From: UBA668 sp049318165 | Lineage (GTDB): Bacteria; Actinomycetota; Acidimicrobiia; Acidimicrobiales; Ilumatobacteraceae | Length of the DNA: 8,742 bases | Reading direction: 5' to 3' | Assembly (NCBI GenBank): GCA_049318165.1 | Contig: JBMOGW010000154.1 | Location: 1-8,742 of the forward strand | Shown: positions 1 through 5,502 of the stretch, piece after piece | Position numbering within the stretch: the first letter of the stretch is position 1 | Layout: each line of letters starts with the position of its first letter | Made by a program: the position numbers and the translations under genes | Notes under the pieces: model-generated | Database searches by the model: none | Told to the model about the DNA's origin: nothing | Seen by the model: the letters and a program-made list of their open reading frames with translations, nothing else

Positions 1-773
1 ACGATGTCGTCGCGGCGCAGCAGCACCCCGAGCCGCCCGTAGACCACGTCGAAGTAGTCGGCCGACTTGTCGACCAGCTTCTGCCAGATGGCCATCGTCG
101 GGGCGTCGGTACGGCTCTGCAGCAGCGTCACCCGGTTGCGGGCGCGTTCCTTGAACTCGTCACTCGCGTCGAACTTGGCGCGTGCCGCCTTGTAGAACGC
201 GCTCGGGTCGGACAGGTCGACCGTCAGCTCGGCGTCGACACCACCGAGGTCGACCATGTGCTCGATGAGCATGCCGAACGGGGTGCCCCAGTCACCGATG
301 TGGTTCTCACGGATCACCGAGTGGCCGACGAACTCGAGCATCCGCACCAGCGCGTCGCCGATCAGCGTCGTGCGCAGGTGGCCGACGTGCATCTCCTTCG
401 CCACGTTCGGGGCCGAGTAGTCGACCACCGCGATCTCCGGCGCCGCCGGCCGCACGCCGAGGTGGGCGTCCGCTCCGGCCAGCGACAGCTGCTCGGCGAG
501 GAACGCCGGCGTGAACGTCAGGTTGATGAACCCGGGGCCGGCGACCTCGACGTCGCTGCACACGTCGGCCAGCAGCCCTGTGGCGACAACGGCCTCGGCC
601 ACCTCTCGCGGGTTCTTGCCCAGCTGCTTGGCCAGCGCAAGGGCACCGTTGGCCTGGGCGTCGGCGCGGTCGCTCGGGCGGACCACCGGGTCGATGTCGT
701 CGGCGGGCAGGCCCGTCGCGCGGGCGAAGGCCTCGCGCAGCGGGGCGGCAACGGTGTGCAGGGGGTCGGCCAT
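1..773 (-). CDS. argS: Arginyl-tRNA synthetase, N-terminal part (cut by window edge)
   Basis: Cytosolic class I aminoacyl-tRNA synthetase that charges tRNA-Arg with arginine. The first 257 codons are visible, starting at the ATG whose complement is at 771-773. Residues about 1-90 form the N-terminal tRNA-binding (Add-1) domain, with QANGALALAK at 40-49 and GPGFINL at 79-85. The catalytic domain opens with SAPNVAKEMHVGHLR (120-134), which holds the class I HIGH-type motif as HVGH (129-132). It continues with the family block RENHIGDWGTPFG (155-167). The KMSK loop and anticodon-binding domain lie beyond the left edge. No good Shine-Dalgarno sequence precedes the ATG; instead a TACGAT box ends 9 nt upstream, suggesting a leaderless mRNA. 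The gene lies 58 bp downstream of, and in the same direction as, the SoxR-controlled gene. Identification is very secure. Confidence 0.96.
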   Translation of the reverse strand, partial: MADPLHTVAAPLREAFARATGLPADDIDPVVRPSDRADAQANGALALAKQLGKNPREVAEAVVATGLLADVCSDVEVAGPGFINLTFTPAFLAEQLSLAGADAHLGVRPAAPEIAVVDYSAPNVAKEMHVGHLRTTLIGDALVRMLEFVGHSVIRENHIGDWGTPFGMLIEHMVDLGGVDAELTVDLSDPSAFYKAARAKFDASDEFKERARNRVTLLQSRTDAPTMAIWQKLVDKSADYFDVVYGRLGVLLRRDDI

Positions 774-782
774 GGTGAGACG

Positions 783-788
783 ATCGTA
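783..788 (-). promoter_or_regulatory. Candidate -10 box of argS (leaderless)
   Basis: On the minus strand, TACGAT (TANNNT consensus) ends 9 nt before the argS ATG. This is the spacing expected if transcription starts at or next to the start codon. No convincing -35 hexamer is visible upstream. The call rests on position and on the absence of a nearby Shine-Dalgarno sequence. Confidence 0.35.
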
Positions 789-831
789 CCGGTCACCCTC
801 TGCGCGGCCCTGTTCCATTGACGATGCGGGC

Positions 832-1965
832 TCACGCCACCAGCGCGTCCGCCTTCCACCACTCCACGAGGTGCGCGGCAGCGGCGAGGTACAGGTGGGC
901 GAACGCCGGGTCGTCCGCGGCCGCCCAGTGGGCAGCGAGCGTGAACTTCACCAGGTGCGCGTCCTCGTGCAACGCGGCCGCAGTCGCCACGTCCGTCCAC
1001 GACGCGTCGGTCCGGGGCACGTCGGCGGGCACGAGACGCTCGGGCAGCGGCACGGTGCCATGCGCGGTGCGGAACCCGGCGGCGAAGGTGGCGGCGACCG
1101 TCAGCGCGGTCCGTGGCTGCACGCCGGCACCGGTGAGGCCCATCACCGCCTGCGGCATCGTCAGCGCGTGGGTCCAGCCGTAGGGCGCCTGCTCGGGGTC
1201 GTCGTGCACCATGCTCCATGCCGCCACCCGCGCGATCGTCCGCGCTGCAGCGGCCGTGTCGAAGCGGTCGGCGAGCAGCGTGCGGAGCGAGGCCACCACC
1301 CGCGCGTCGCCCTGCACCTGCGACATCAACGGGAAGATGAAGTCGCTGCCGGGGCGTCCCAATACGGGCAGCTCGCGCAGCACGTCGTACAGGCGACTCG
1401 GGTCACCCGTCGTCGGTGGCTCGTCCGAGGCGTGCCAGTCGATGCGCCACTCGGGGCGGCGGGCGATGCTGCGCAGTGCGCCGCGCAGCAGGAGAGGTGA
1501 CAGGCCCGGCCGCACCCGACCGAGTTGGTACATCCCGATCGGTGCGTGTCCGGCGGCAGCCAGTGAGGGCGCCACGGCATCGCCGAGCATGCCCACCGCC
1601 TCGGCGGCCGAGACACGGGACAGCAGCGCCACGGCGTGCGCATCGACACCGACCAGGTCCCCGGCAGCGACGGCGCTCGTCAGGCCGGAGGCGAGCCCGC
1701 TGACCTCGTCGGTGGACGGCCGCACCGTCGGCCGCACCGGATCGCCGGCTGCCTCGTAGGTGTCGGCGAGCCACTCGATCATCCCGATCGCGTCGCCATG
1801 TCGCTGCGGAGCGACCAACGGCAGCAGGCCCACCCGACCGAGCAGTTCGAGCGGGGCGTGCAGCGTGAACGAGTTCTCGACGGTGTCCTTGGGGACCGCC
1901 ACGGTGGCGGCGGCGCGACGGACGACGGGGTGCAGCAGGTCGGGATGCGGGGGTTGGGGGTGCAT
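832..1965 (-). CDS. SoxR-controlled protein, probable distant questin oxidase (DUF4243) family member
   Basis: A 377-aa soluble protein with no signal peptide or membrane segment. I do not recognise it firmly. Its pattern resembles the questin-oxidase family, which includes fungal anthraquinone ring-opening oxygenases and AflY. It has an early H-A-P block (LHAPLELL, 35-42), a second (HAPIGMYQLGR, 140-150), the segment THALTMPQA (265-273), and a C-terminal block LHEDAHLVKFT (332-342) followed by LYLAAAAHLVEW. These are compared from memory; no search was possible. An in-frame ATG nine codons earlier (at 1992) lies inside the SoxR operator. The ATG at 1965 sits 6 nt after the -10 of a SoxR-type promoter and is preferred, implying a leaderless mRNA. 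It is transcribed divergently from soxR, so it is the expected direct SoxR target. It may help remove redox-cycling quinones. Alternative: an uncharacterised oxidoreductase or helical protein of unknown role. The gene itself is secure; the function is tentative. Confidence 0.85.
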   Translation of the reverse strand: MHPQPPHPDLLHPVVRRAAATVAVPKDTVENSFTLHAPLELLGRVGLLPLVAPQRHGDAIGMIEWLADTYEAAGDPVRPTVRPSTDEVSGLASGLTSAVAAGDLVGVDAHAVALLSRVSAAEAVGMLGDAVAPSLAAAGHAPIGMYQLGRVRPGLSPLLLRGALRSIARRPEWRIDWHASDEPPTTGDPSRLYDVLRELPVLGRPGSDFIFPLMSQVQGDARVVASLRTLLADRFDTAAAARTIARVAAWSMVHDDPEQAPYGWTHALTMPQAVMGLTGAGVQPRTALTVAATFAAGFRTAHGTVPLPERLVPADVPRTDASWTDVATAAALHEDAHLVKFTLAAHWAAADDPAFAHLYLAAAAHLVEWWKADALVA

Positions 1966-1971
1966 GCCGAC

Positions 1972-2002
1972 ACCCTCACACTTCAAGTGCACTTGAAGTC
2001 AA
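1972..2002 (-). promoter_or_regulatory. SoxR-activated promoter of the divergent gene (19-bp spacer)
   Basis: Read on the minus strand, TTGACT (2002-1997) is a near-consensus -35. It is followed by exactly 19 bp (1996-1978) and then GAGGGT (1977-1972), a poor -10 keeping only the A and final T of TANNNT. The spacer carries the SoxR dyad. This matches the E. coli soxS promoter layout, where a 19-bp spacer centred on the SoxR box must be twisted by oxidised SoxR before RNA polymerase can fire. The -10 ends 6 nt before the ATG at 1965, so the transcript should be leaderless. A weak -10 plus long spacer predicts a tight off state and strong induction. Confidence 0.75.
1980..1999. promoter_or_regulatory. 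SoxR operator, perfect 20-bp palindrome
   Basis: Positions 1980-1999 form a perfect palindrome of half-site ACTTCAAGTG and its complement, centred between 1989 and 1990. It closely matches the known SoxR box (CCTCAAGTT-AACTTGAGG): TCAAGT and ACTTGA are shared at the same spacing. The adjacent gene encodes SoxR, which makes the assignment strong. The dyad lies wholly in the 19-bp spacer region of the leftward promoter and just upstream of the soxR -10, so bound SoxR could activate leftward and restrain its own gene. Confidence 0.85.
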
Positions 2003-2006
2003 GGGG

Positions 2007-2012
2007 TATTCT
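2007..2012 (+). promoter_or_regulatory. Candidate -10 box of soxR (leaderless)
   Basis: TATTCT lies 6 nt before the soxR ATG at 2019, placing the transcription start at the start codon. No Shine-Dalgarno sequence is present. The best -35 is poor (TTCAAG at 1982-1987, 19-bp spacer) and falls inside the SoxR operator, so expression is probably low and SoxR binding would occlude it. Confidence 0.5.
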
Positions 2013-2018
2013 CACCTC

Positions 2019-2495
2019 ATGGACGCGCACGACGTGTTGACCATCGGGGAGGTCGCCCGACGCGCGGGTGTGGCGACCTCCGCGTTGCGGTTCTACGAGC
2101 AGGTCGGCCTGGTCGCCCCTGCCGACCGCGTGGAGGGCAACCGCCGCCGGTATCACCGCGAAGTGCTGCGTCGCGTGGCGTTCATCCGCTCGGCACAGCG
2201 GGTCGGCCTGTCGCTCGACGAGATCCGCGACGCGCTGGCCTCCCTCCCCGACGGCCGCACCCCCACGCCCGCCGACTGGACCCGGCTCTCGGCACGCTGG
2301 CGGTCCCGTCTGGACGAGCAGATCGCCCTGCTCGAGGCGCTGCGGGACGACCTGGATTCGTGCATCGGGTGTGGCTGCCTGAGCCTGGAACGGTGCGCGC
2401 TGTACAACCCGGACGACGCCGCGGCGCGGCTCGGCGACGGCCCCCGCTACCTGCTCGGCGACACGTCCGCCGACGCGCTCGGGACGATAGGGTGA
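2019..2495 (+). CDS. soxR: Redox-sensing MerR-family regulator SoxR
   Basis: A 158-aa cytosolic, dimeric DNA-binding sensor. Residues 7-47 are the MerR winged helix-turn-helix (LTIGEVARRAGVATSALRFYE), with NRRRY at 41-45. Residues about 85-112 form the dimerisation helix (WTRLSARWRSRLDEQIALLEALRD). The [2Fe-2S] cluster motif CIGCGCLSLERC supplies Cys115, Cys118, Cys120 and Cys126 (CX2CXCX5C), equivalent to Cys119/122/124/130 of E. coli SoxR. Length and order match E. coli SoxR almost end to end. In the known family, oxidation of the cluster by redox-cycling drugs or one-electron oxidants turns the bound protein into an activator. There is no soxS here, as is usual outside enterics; the divergent gene at 832-1965 is the evident target, sharing the palindromic operator 1980-1999. 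The start is chosen from the -10 six nt upstream (leaderless). The tRNA-Arg gene begins 30 bp after the stop. Confidence 0.95.
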   Translation: MDAHDVLTIGEVARRAGVATSALRFYEQVGLVAPADRVEGNRRRYHREVLRRVAFIRSAQRVGLSLDEIRDALASLPDGRTPTPADWTRLSARWRSRLDEQIALLEALRDDLDSCIGCGCLSLERCALYNPDDAAARLGDGPRYLLGDTSADALGTIG

Positions 2496-2507
2496 CGCCC
2501 GCCTCGT

Positions 2508-2520
2508 CCCCGTGACGGGG
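2508..2520 (+). terminator. Weak GC hairpin between soxR and tRNA-Arg
   Basis: CCCCG (2508-2512), loop TGA, CGGGG (2516-2520) makes a short 5-bp stem just after the soxR stop. There is no following T-run, and the second arm can also pair with CCCCG at 2522-2526. It may be an inefficient terminator; it is listed only because it is the sole structure in this gap. Confidence 0.25.
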
Positions 2521-2525
2521 TCCCC

Positions 2526-2601
2526 GCCCTCGTAGCTCAGGGGATAGAGCAACGGTTTCCGGAACCGTGTGTCGGAGGTTCGAATCCTTCCGGGGGCGCC
2601 A
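2526..2601 (+). tRNA. tRNA-Arg(CCG)
   Basis: A complete 76-nt cloverleaf with encoded CCA. The acceptor stem GCCCTCG (2526-2532) pairs with CGGGGGC (2591-2597) with one T-G wobble. The D stem is GCTC/GAGC (2535-2538, 2547-2550). The anticodon stem ACGGT/ACCGT (2552-2556, 2564-2568) encloses loop TTCCGGA, giving anticodon CCG at 2559-2561, which reads CGG (Arg). The variable region is 5 nt. The T stem GGAGG/CCTTC encloses TTCGAAT (2579-2585). The discriminator is G2598 and CCA is 2599-2601. Its charging enzyme, argS, is encoded at the left end of the window. Confidence 0.96.
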
Positions 2602-2648
2602 TTGGGTGTGGACAGCACCGCTGCACGCGGCTGGTCGACCGGACCGAT

Positions 2649-2654
2649 GGAGGA
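2649..2654 (+). promoter_or_regulatory. Shine-Dalgarno that fixes the iolC start at GTG 2659
   Basis: GGAGGA (2649-2654) lies 4 nt before the GTG at 2659. The alternative in-frame ATG at 2647 overlaps this element and has no Shine-Dalgarno of its own, so the GTG is preferred. Confidence 0.65.
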
Positions 2655-2658
2655 ACTG

Positions 2659-3648
2659 GTGAACGTCCCGGATGCGCTGGTGGTCGGGCGCCTCAGCATC
2701 GACCTCTATCCCGATGTGGTCGGCCGTCCGCTGGCCGACGCGTCGATGTTCCGCTCGGCCGTCGGAGGGACATCGGCCAACGTCGCCGTCGCAGCCGCGA
2801 AGCTCGGGCGCCGGGCGGCGCTGATCACCAAGGTGGGCGACGATCCGCTCGGTCGCTACGCGCGTGCGGCACTCGAACGTCACGGCGTGGACGCGACCGG
2901 CGTCACCACACACCCGACGCTCGCCACACCGGTGGTCTTCATCGAGCTCGATCCGCCGACCGAACCGTCGATCTGGTTCTACCGGAAGCCCTCCGCCCCC
3001 GACGAGTTCCTGACCCTCGACGACATCGATCTCGACCTCGTTCGCTCGGTGCCGGTGCTGTGGGTCCCGGGTGGCGCGCTGGCATTCGAGCCATCGGCCT
3101 CGACGATGACGGCGATGCTGCGCGAACGGGGCCGTCGGGCTCACACGGTGCTCGACATCGACTACCGCCCGATGTTCTGGCTCTCGCCGGCGGCAGCGGG
3201 CGCGGCCGTGCGGCCGCTGCTCGACCATGTCACGGTCGCCATCGGCAATCGTGAGGAGTGCGCGGTCACGGTGGGCACTGCAGACCCCGAGGCCGCCGGC
3301 CGGCGGATGCTCGATCACGGTGTGGCGTTGGCGATCGTCAAGATGGGCCCCGACGGCGTGTTGGCGATGACCGCCGACGGGACGTCGGTGGTCGTTCCGC
3401 CCACACCGGTCGACGTCGTGTGTGGGCTCGGCGCTGGTGATGCGTTCGGGGGCAGCCTGATCGACGGTCTGGTTCGTGGCGCGACGCCGGGCGCGGCCCT
3501 CGCCGACGTGCTGCGCCGCGCCAACGCCGCCGGGGCGATCGTCGCCTCGAGGCTGCTGTGCAGCGACGACATGCCGACGAGCGACGAGATCGACATGATG
3601 CTCGCCACGGGCGTACCACCCACACGTGTCGAGGGAGACCGACCATGA
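2659..3648 (+). CDS. iolC: 5-dehydro-2-deoxygluconokinase (PfkB/ribokinase family)
   Basis: Phosphorylates 2-deoxy-5-keto-D-gluconate with ATP in myo-inositol breakdown, in the cytosol. The protein has 329 aa from the GTG at 2659. The opening ALVVGRLSIDLYPD (6-19) is characteristic of IolC. PfkB signature 1 is GGTSANVAVAAAKLG (36-50), followed by TKVGDDPLGRY (57-67). Signature 2 is VVCGLGAGDAFGG (253-265), with the anion hole GAG at 258-260 and catalytic base Asp261. The VVCGLGAGD form is typical of IolC rather than ribokinase or fructokinase. The start is set by GGAGGA at 2649-2654. It is first in an operon: its stop overlaps the iolB start by 4 bp (ATGA, 3645-3648). No clear promoter or terminator is seen in the 57 bp after tRNA-Arg. 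The main alternative is another sugar kinase of the family, made unlikely by the iolB neighbour. Confidence 0.9.
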   Translation: MNVPDALVVGRLSIDLYPDVVGRPLADASMFRSAVGGTSANVAVAAAKLGRRAALITKVGDDPLGRYARAALERHGVDATGVTTHPTLATPVVFIELDPPTEPSIWFYRKPSAPDEFLTLDDIDLDLVRSVPVLWVPGGALAFEPSASTMTAMLRERGRRAHTVLDIDYRPMFWLSPAAAGAAVRPLLDHVTVAIGNREECAVTVGTADPEAAGRRMLDHGVALAIVKMGPDGVLAMTADGTSVVVPPTPVDVVCGLGAGDAFGGSLIDGLVRGATPGAALADVLRRANAAGAIVASRLLCSDDMPTSDEIDMMLATGVPPTRVEGDRP

Positions 3649-4445
3649 ACACGTCAGATCGACCGAACGTCGCCGTCACGCCGGCCAGCGCCGGCTGGCG
3701 GTTCCTGTCGTTCGCCGTGCACCGCCCGGCGACACCGACGTCGGTCGGGCTCGCCGATCAGGAACTGGCCATCGTGCCGCTCAGCGGGTCGATCACGGCA
3801 TCCGTCGACGGCCGCGACGTCGAGCTCAGCCGGTCATCGGTGTTCGACCAGATGCCGCATGTGCTCTACGCACCCCCCGGCGCCTCGGTGACCATCGAGG
3901 GCAGCGGCGAGTGTGCGGTGGGATCGGCCCCCGCCGTCGGCCGGTACGACGTGCGCGTGTTCACGCCAGGCGAGATGCGCACCGAGATCCGCGGCGGCGG
4001 TGCGGCGCGGCGCCAGGTGGTCCACGTGCTGAACGCACCGATGCCGGCGGAACGCCTCATCCTGTTCGAGGTGTACGTGCCTCGCGGGTCGTGGTCGGGG
4101 TGGCCGCCGCACTGTCACGACGGGTACGGCGGCTCGCCGTACCTCGAGGAGACCTACTACTTCCGCACCGACCCGGCCAACGGGTTCTGCCTGCACCGCA
4201 ACTGGCGCGAGGACGAGCCGTTCGACGAGACCTTCGTCGCGCAGGACGGCGGCCTGGTCACGGTCCCGAAGGGGTTCCATTGCAGCGTCGGATCACCAGG
4301 GTCGCACATGTATTTCCTCAACTACCTCGCAGGCGAGCTCGAGGACGAGGCCCGCTCGACGCCGCCGTGCTTCCATGCCGACTACACGTGGATCGAATCG
4401 GACTGGGACGCGAACGGTTGGGATCTGCCCAAAGTGACAGCGTGA
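3645..4445 (+). CDS. iolB: 5-deoxy-glucuronate isomerase
   Basis: A cupin-fold metal-dependent isomerase that converts 5-deoxy-D-glucuronate to 2-deoxy-5-keto-D-gluconate, the substrate of IolC. The protein has 266 aa, about normal for IolB. Two cupin halves are visible. The second carries the signature WSGWPPHCHDG (150-160), with His156 and His158, then YLEETYYFR (166-174) with Glu168/169. VPKGFHCSVGSPG (207-219) with His212 completes the likely metal site. SYLEE-YYFR-type and PKG-H blocks are family hallmarks. The ATG at 3645 overlaps the iolC stop (ATGA) and is preceded by GAGGGAG (3631-3637) at 7-nt spacing, so translation is likely coupled. The aldolase gene starts 13 bp downstream. An earlier in-frame ATG at 3558 lies deep inside iolC and is rejected. 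Confidence 0.92.
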   Translation: MNTSDRPNVAVTPASAGWRFLSFAVHRPATPTSVGLADQELAIVPLSGSITASVDGRDVELSRSSVFDQMPHVLYAPPGASVTIEGSGECAVGSAPAVGRYDVRVFTPGEMRTEIRGGGAARRQVVHVLNAPMPAERLILFEVYVPRGSWSGWPPHCHDGYGGSPYLEETYYFRTDPANGFCLHRNWREDEPFDETFVAQDGGLVTVPKGFHCSVGSPGSHMYFLNYLAGELEDEARSTPPCFHADYTWIESDWDANGWDLPKVTA

Positions 4446-4458
4446 GGCGCGCCGCCCG

Positions 4459-5328
4459 ATGATCGACCGTTCCGCCCTGGCACCGCTGCTCGACCGAGGT
4501 GGCCGATTCGCCATCCTCGCGCTCGACCATCGCGACTCGTTGCGCGCCGAGTTCGACGCGGCACATCCCGAACGCGTCGCGCTCGACGACCTCGTCAGGT
4601 TCAAGCTCGACGTGATCGACGCGTTCGGTGCTCGGCCGTCCGCCGTGATGCTCGATCCCGAGACGTCGATCGACCAGATCCTCGTCGCCGGGTTGCTGCC
4701 TCCGGGGGTCGGCTCGTTGTGCGCGCTGGAGGCACAGGGCTACCTCGGCACCGATGCGGTCACCAACCAGCTGCTCGACGGATGGGACCCGGCGCGTGCT
4801 CGGACGGTCGGAGCGAGCGCTGCGAAGTTGTTGGTGCTCTACCGTCCTGATCGAGGTGCGGTGACCGATGCGCAGGACCGGCTCGTGCGCGGCGTCATCG
4901 ACGGATGCGCCGCAGTCGGCCTGCCGATCTTCGTGGAACCCGTTCCGTACGACGTCACGGACGTGGAGGACCGCGAACGCACCGTGCTCGTGTCGGCCGA
5001 GCGGCTCGGCGGGTTCGGCCCGGACGTGCTGAAGCTGCCGTTTCCGTCGGACCATGCGCATCCCGACCGGTGGGCGTCGGCATGTCAGCGGATCGGCGAG
5101 GTGACCGATGTTCCGTGGGCTGTCCTCTCGTGGGGCGCACCGTTCGACACCTTCCTGCACCAGACGGAGGTGGCCTGTGCCAACGGGTGTTCAGGGTTCA
5201 TGGCCGGCCGGGCCATCTGGGGCGACTCGATCCACGCCGGCGATCGGGGCGCGCACCTGCGAGCGGTCGCCATCCCGCGGTTCGACGCCCTCGTGACGGC
5301 CAGCGCCGCGGCCACCCCGATCCTCTGA
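4459..5328 (+). CDS. LacD/DeoC-like class I aldolase, probable 2-deoxy-5-keto-6-phosphogluconate aldolase of the inositol pathway
   Basis: A 289-aa (beta/alpha)8-barrel protein. Features shared with tagatose-1,6-bisphosphate aldolase (LacD): RFAILALDHRDSL (16-28), like the family's ILALDQRGSL; AAKLLVLYRPD (121-131); PIFVEPVPYD (156-165); DVLKLPFP (189-196) with Lys192 as the likely Schiff-base lysine; and PWAVLSWGAPFDTF (219-232) followed by GFMAGRAIWGDSI (246-258), the phosphate-binding end of the barrel. It lies 13 bp after iolB in the same operon. With IolB and IolC present, the missing step is cleavage of the phosphorylated intermediate to dihydroxyacetone phosphate and malonate semialdehyde, done elsewhere by the class II aldolase IolJ or a DUF2090 domain. 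I infer this protein does that job; related barrel proteins occur in actinobacterial iol clusters, from memory. The ribosome binding site is weak (TGAGG at 4443-4447, spacing 11), consistent with coupling to iolB. Family is secure, exact substrate inferred. Confidence 0.85.
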   Translation: MIDRSALAPLLDRGGRFAILALDHRDSLRAEFDAAHPERVALDDLVRFKLDVIDAFGARPSAVMLDPETSIDQILVAGLLPPGVGSLCALEAQGYLGTDAVTNQLLDGWDPARARTVGASAAKLLVLYRPDRGAVTDAQDRLVRGVIDGCAAVGLPIFVEPVPYDVTDVEDRERTVLVSAERLGGFGPDVLKLPFPSDHAHPDRWASACQRIGEVTDVPWAVLSWGAPFDTFLHQTEVACANGCSGFMAGRAIWGDSIHAGDRGAHLRAVAIPRFDALVTASAAATPIL

Positions 5329-5468
5329 CGCTGCTGAGCCCAGAAGGGGCCGGTGAGCGTGACACAGCGACCCGGACGATCGATCACCTCGAGCCTCGAC
5401 GTTGACCCAGTCGATGCACCGCGGCAATTCACGACTATCCGACTGAAGTTGGTGACCTTCGATGTGCC

Positions 5469-5474
5469 TACCAT
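5469..5474 (+). promoter_or_regulatory. Candidate -10 box upstream of the Ltp-domain gene
   Basis: TACCAT fits TANNNT and would start transcription near 5481, just before a strong Shine-Dalgarno. No convincing -35 is present at 16-18 bp. A separate TTGACC at 5402-5407 has no good partner -10. The rest of the 174-bp gap 5329-5502 shows no clear terminator or small gene. Confidence 0.25.
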
Positions 5475-5488
5475 GACGCCATCACGGC

Positions 5489-5495
5489 GGAGGAG
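5489..5495 (+). promoter_or_regulatory. Shine-Dalgarno that fixes the Ltp-gene start at ATG 5503
   Basis: GGAGGAG (5489-5495) is a near-perfect ribosome binding site 7 nt before the ATG at 5503. It overrules an in-frame ATG at 5353, whose extra 50 codons resemble no known domain and would precede the conserved N-terminal motif. Confidence 0.75.
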
Positions 5496-5502
5496 TAGCA
5501 CG

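Noticed and set aside
511..1500. A 329-codon plus-strand open frame across argS and the SoxR target
   Set aside because: It spans two genes and their gap on the opposite strand, has Arg/Gly/His-rich low-information sequence, and no ribosome binding site.
1966..1992. Nine-residue N-terminal extension of the SoxR target from the ATG at 1992
   Set aside because: It would begin inside the SoxR operator and upstream of the predicted -10; ATG 1965 fits the promoter geometry.
1980..1999. Palindrome read as a transcription terminator
   Set aside because: It lies between two divergent starts, has no T-run, and matches a SoxR box next to soxR.
2526..2601. tRNA-Arg as an attachment site of an integrated element
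   Set aside because: No integrase, no second partial copy of the tRNA 3' end in the window, and the flanks are ordinary metabolic genes.
2569..2658. Extension of iolC into the tRNA (a start inside the T-arm region)
   Set aside because: The extra residues are the translated 3' half of tRNA-Arg, a common annotation artefact; GGAGGA at 2649 points to GTG 2659.
5444..5461. Imperfect inverted repeat (GAAG..CTTC) as a second SoxR or other operator
   Set aside because: Only the outer four bases pair and the core does not match the SoxR half-site at 1980-1999.
5353..5502. N-terminal extension of the Ltp protein from the ATG at 5353
   Set aside because: The strong Shine-Dalgarno at 5489-5495 and the conserved N-terminal motif both place the start at 5503.
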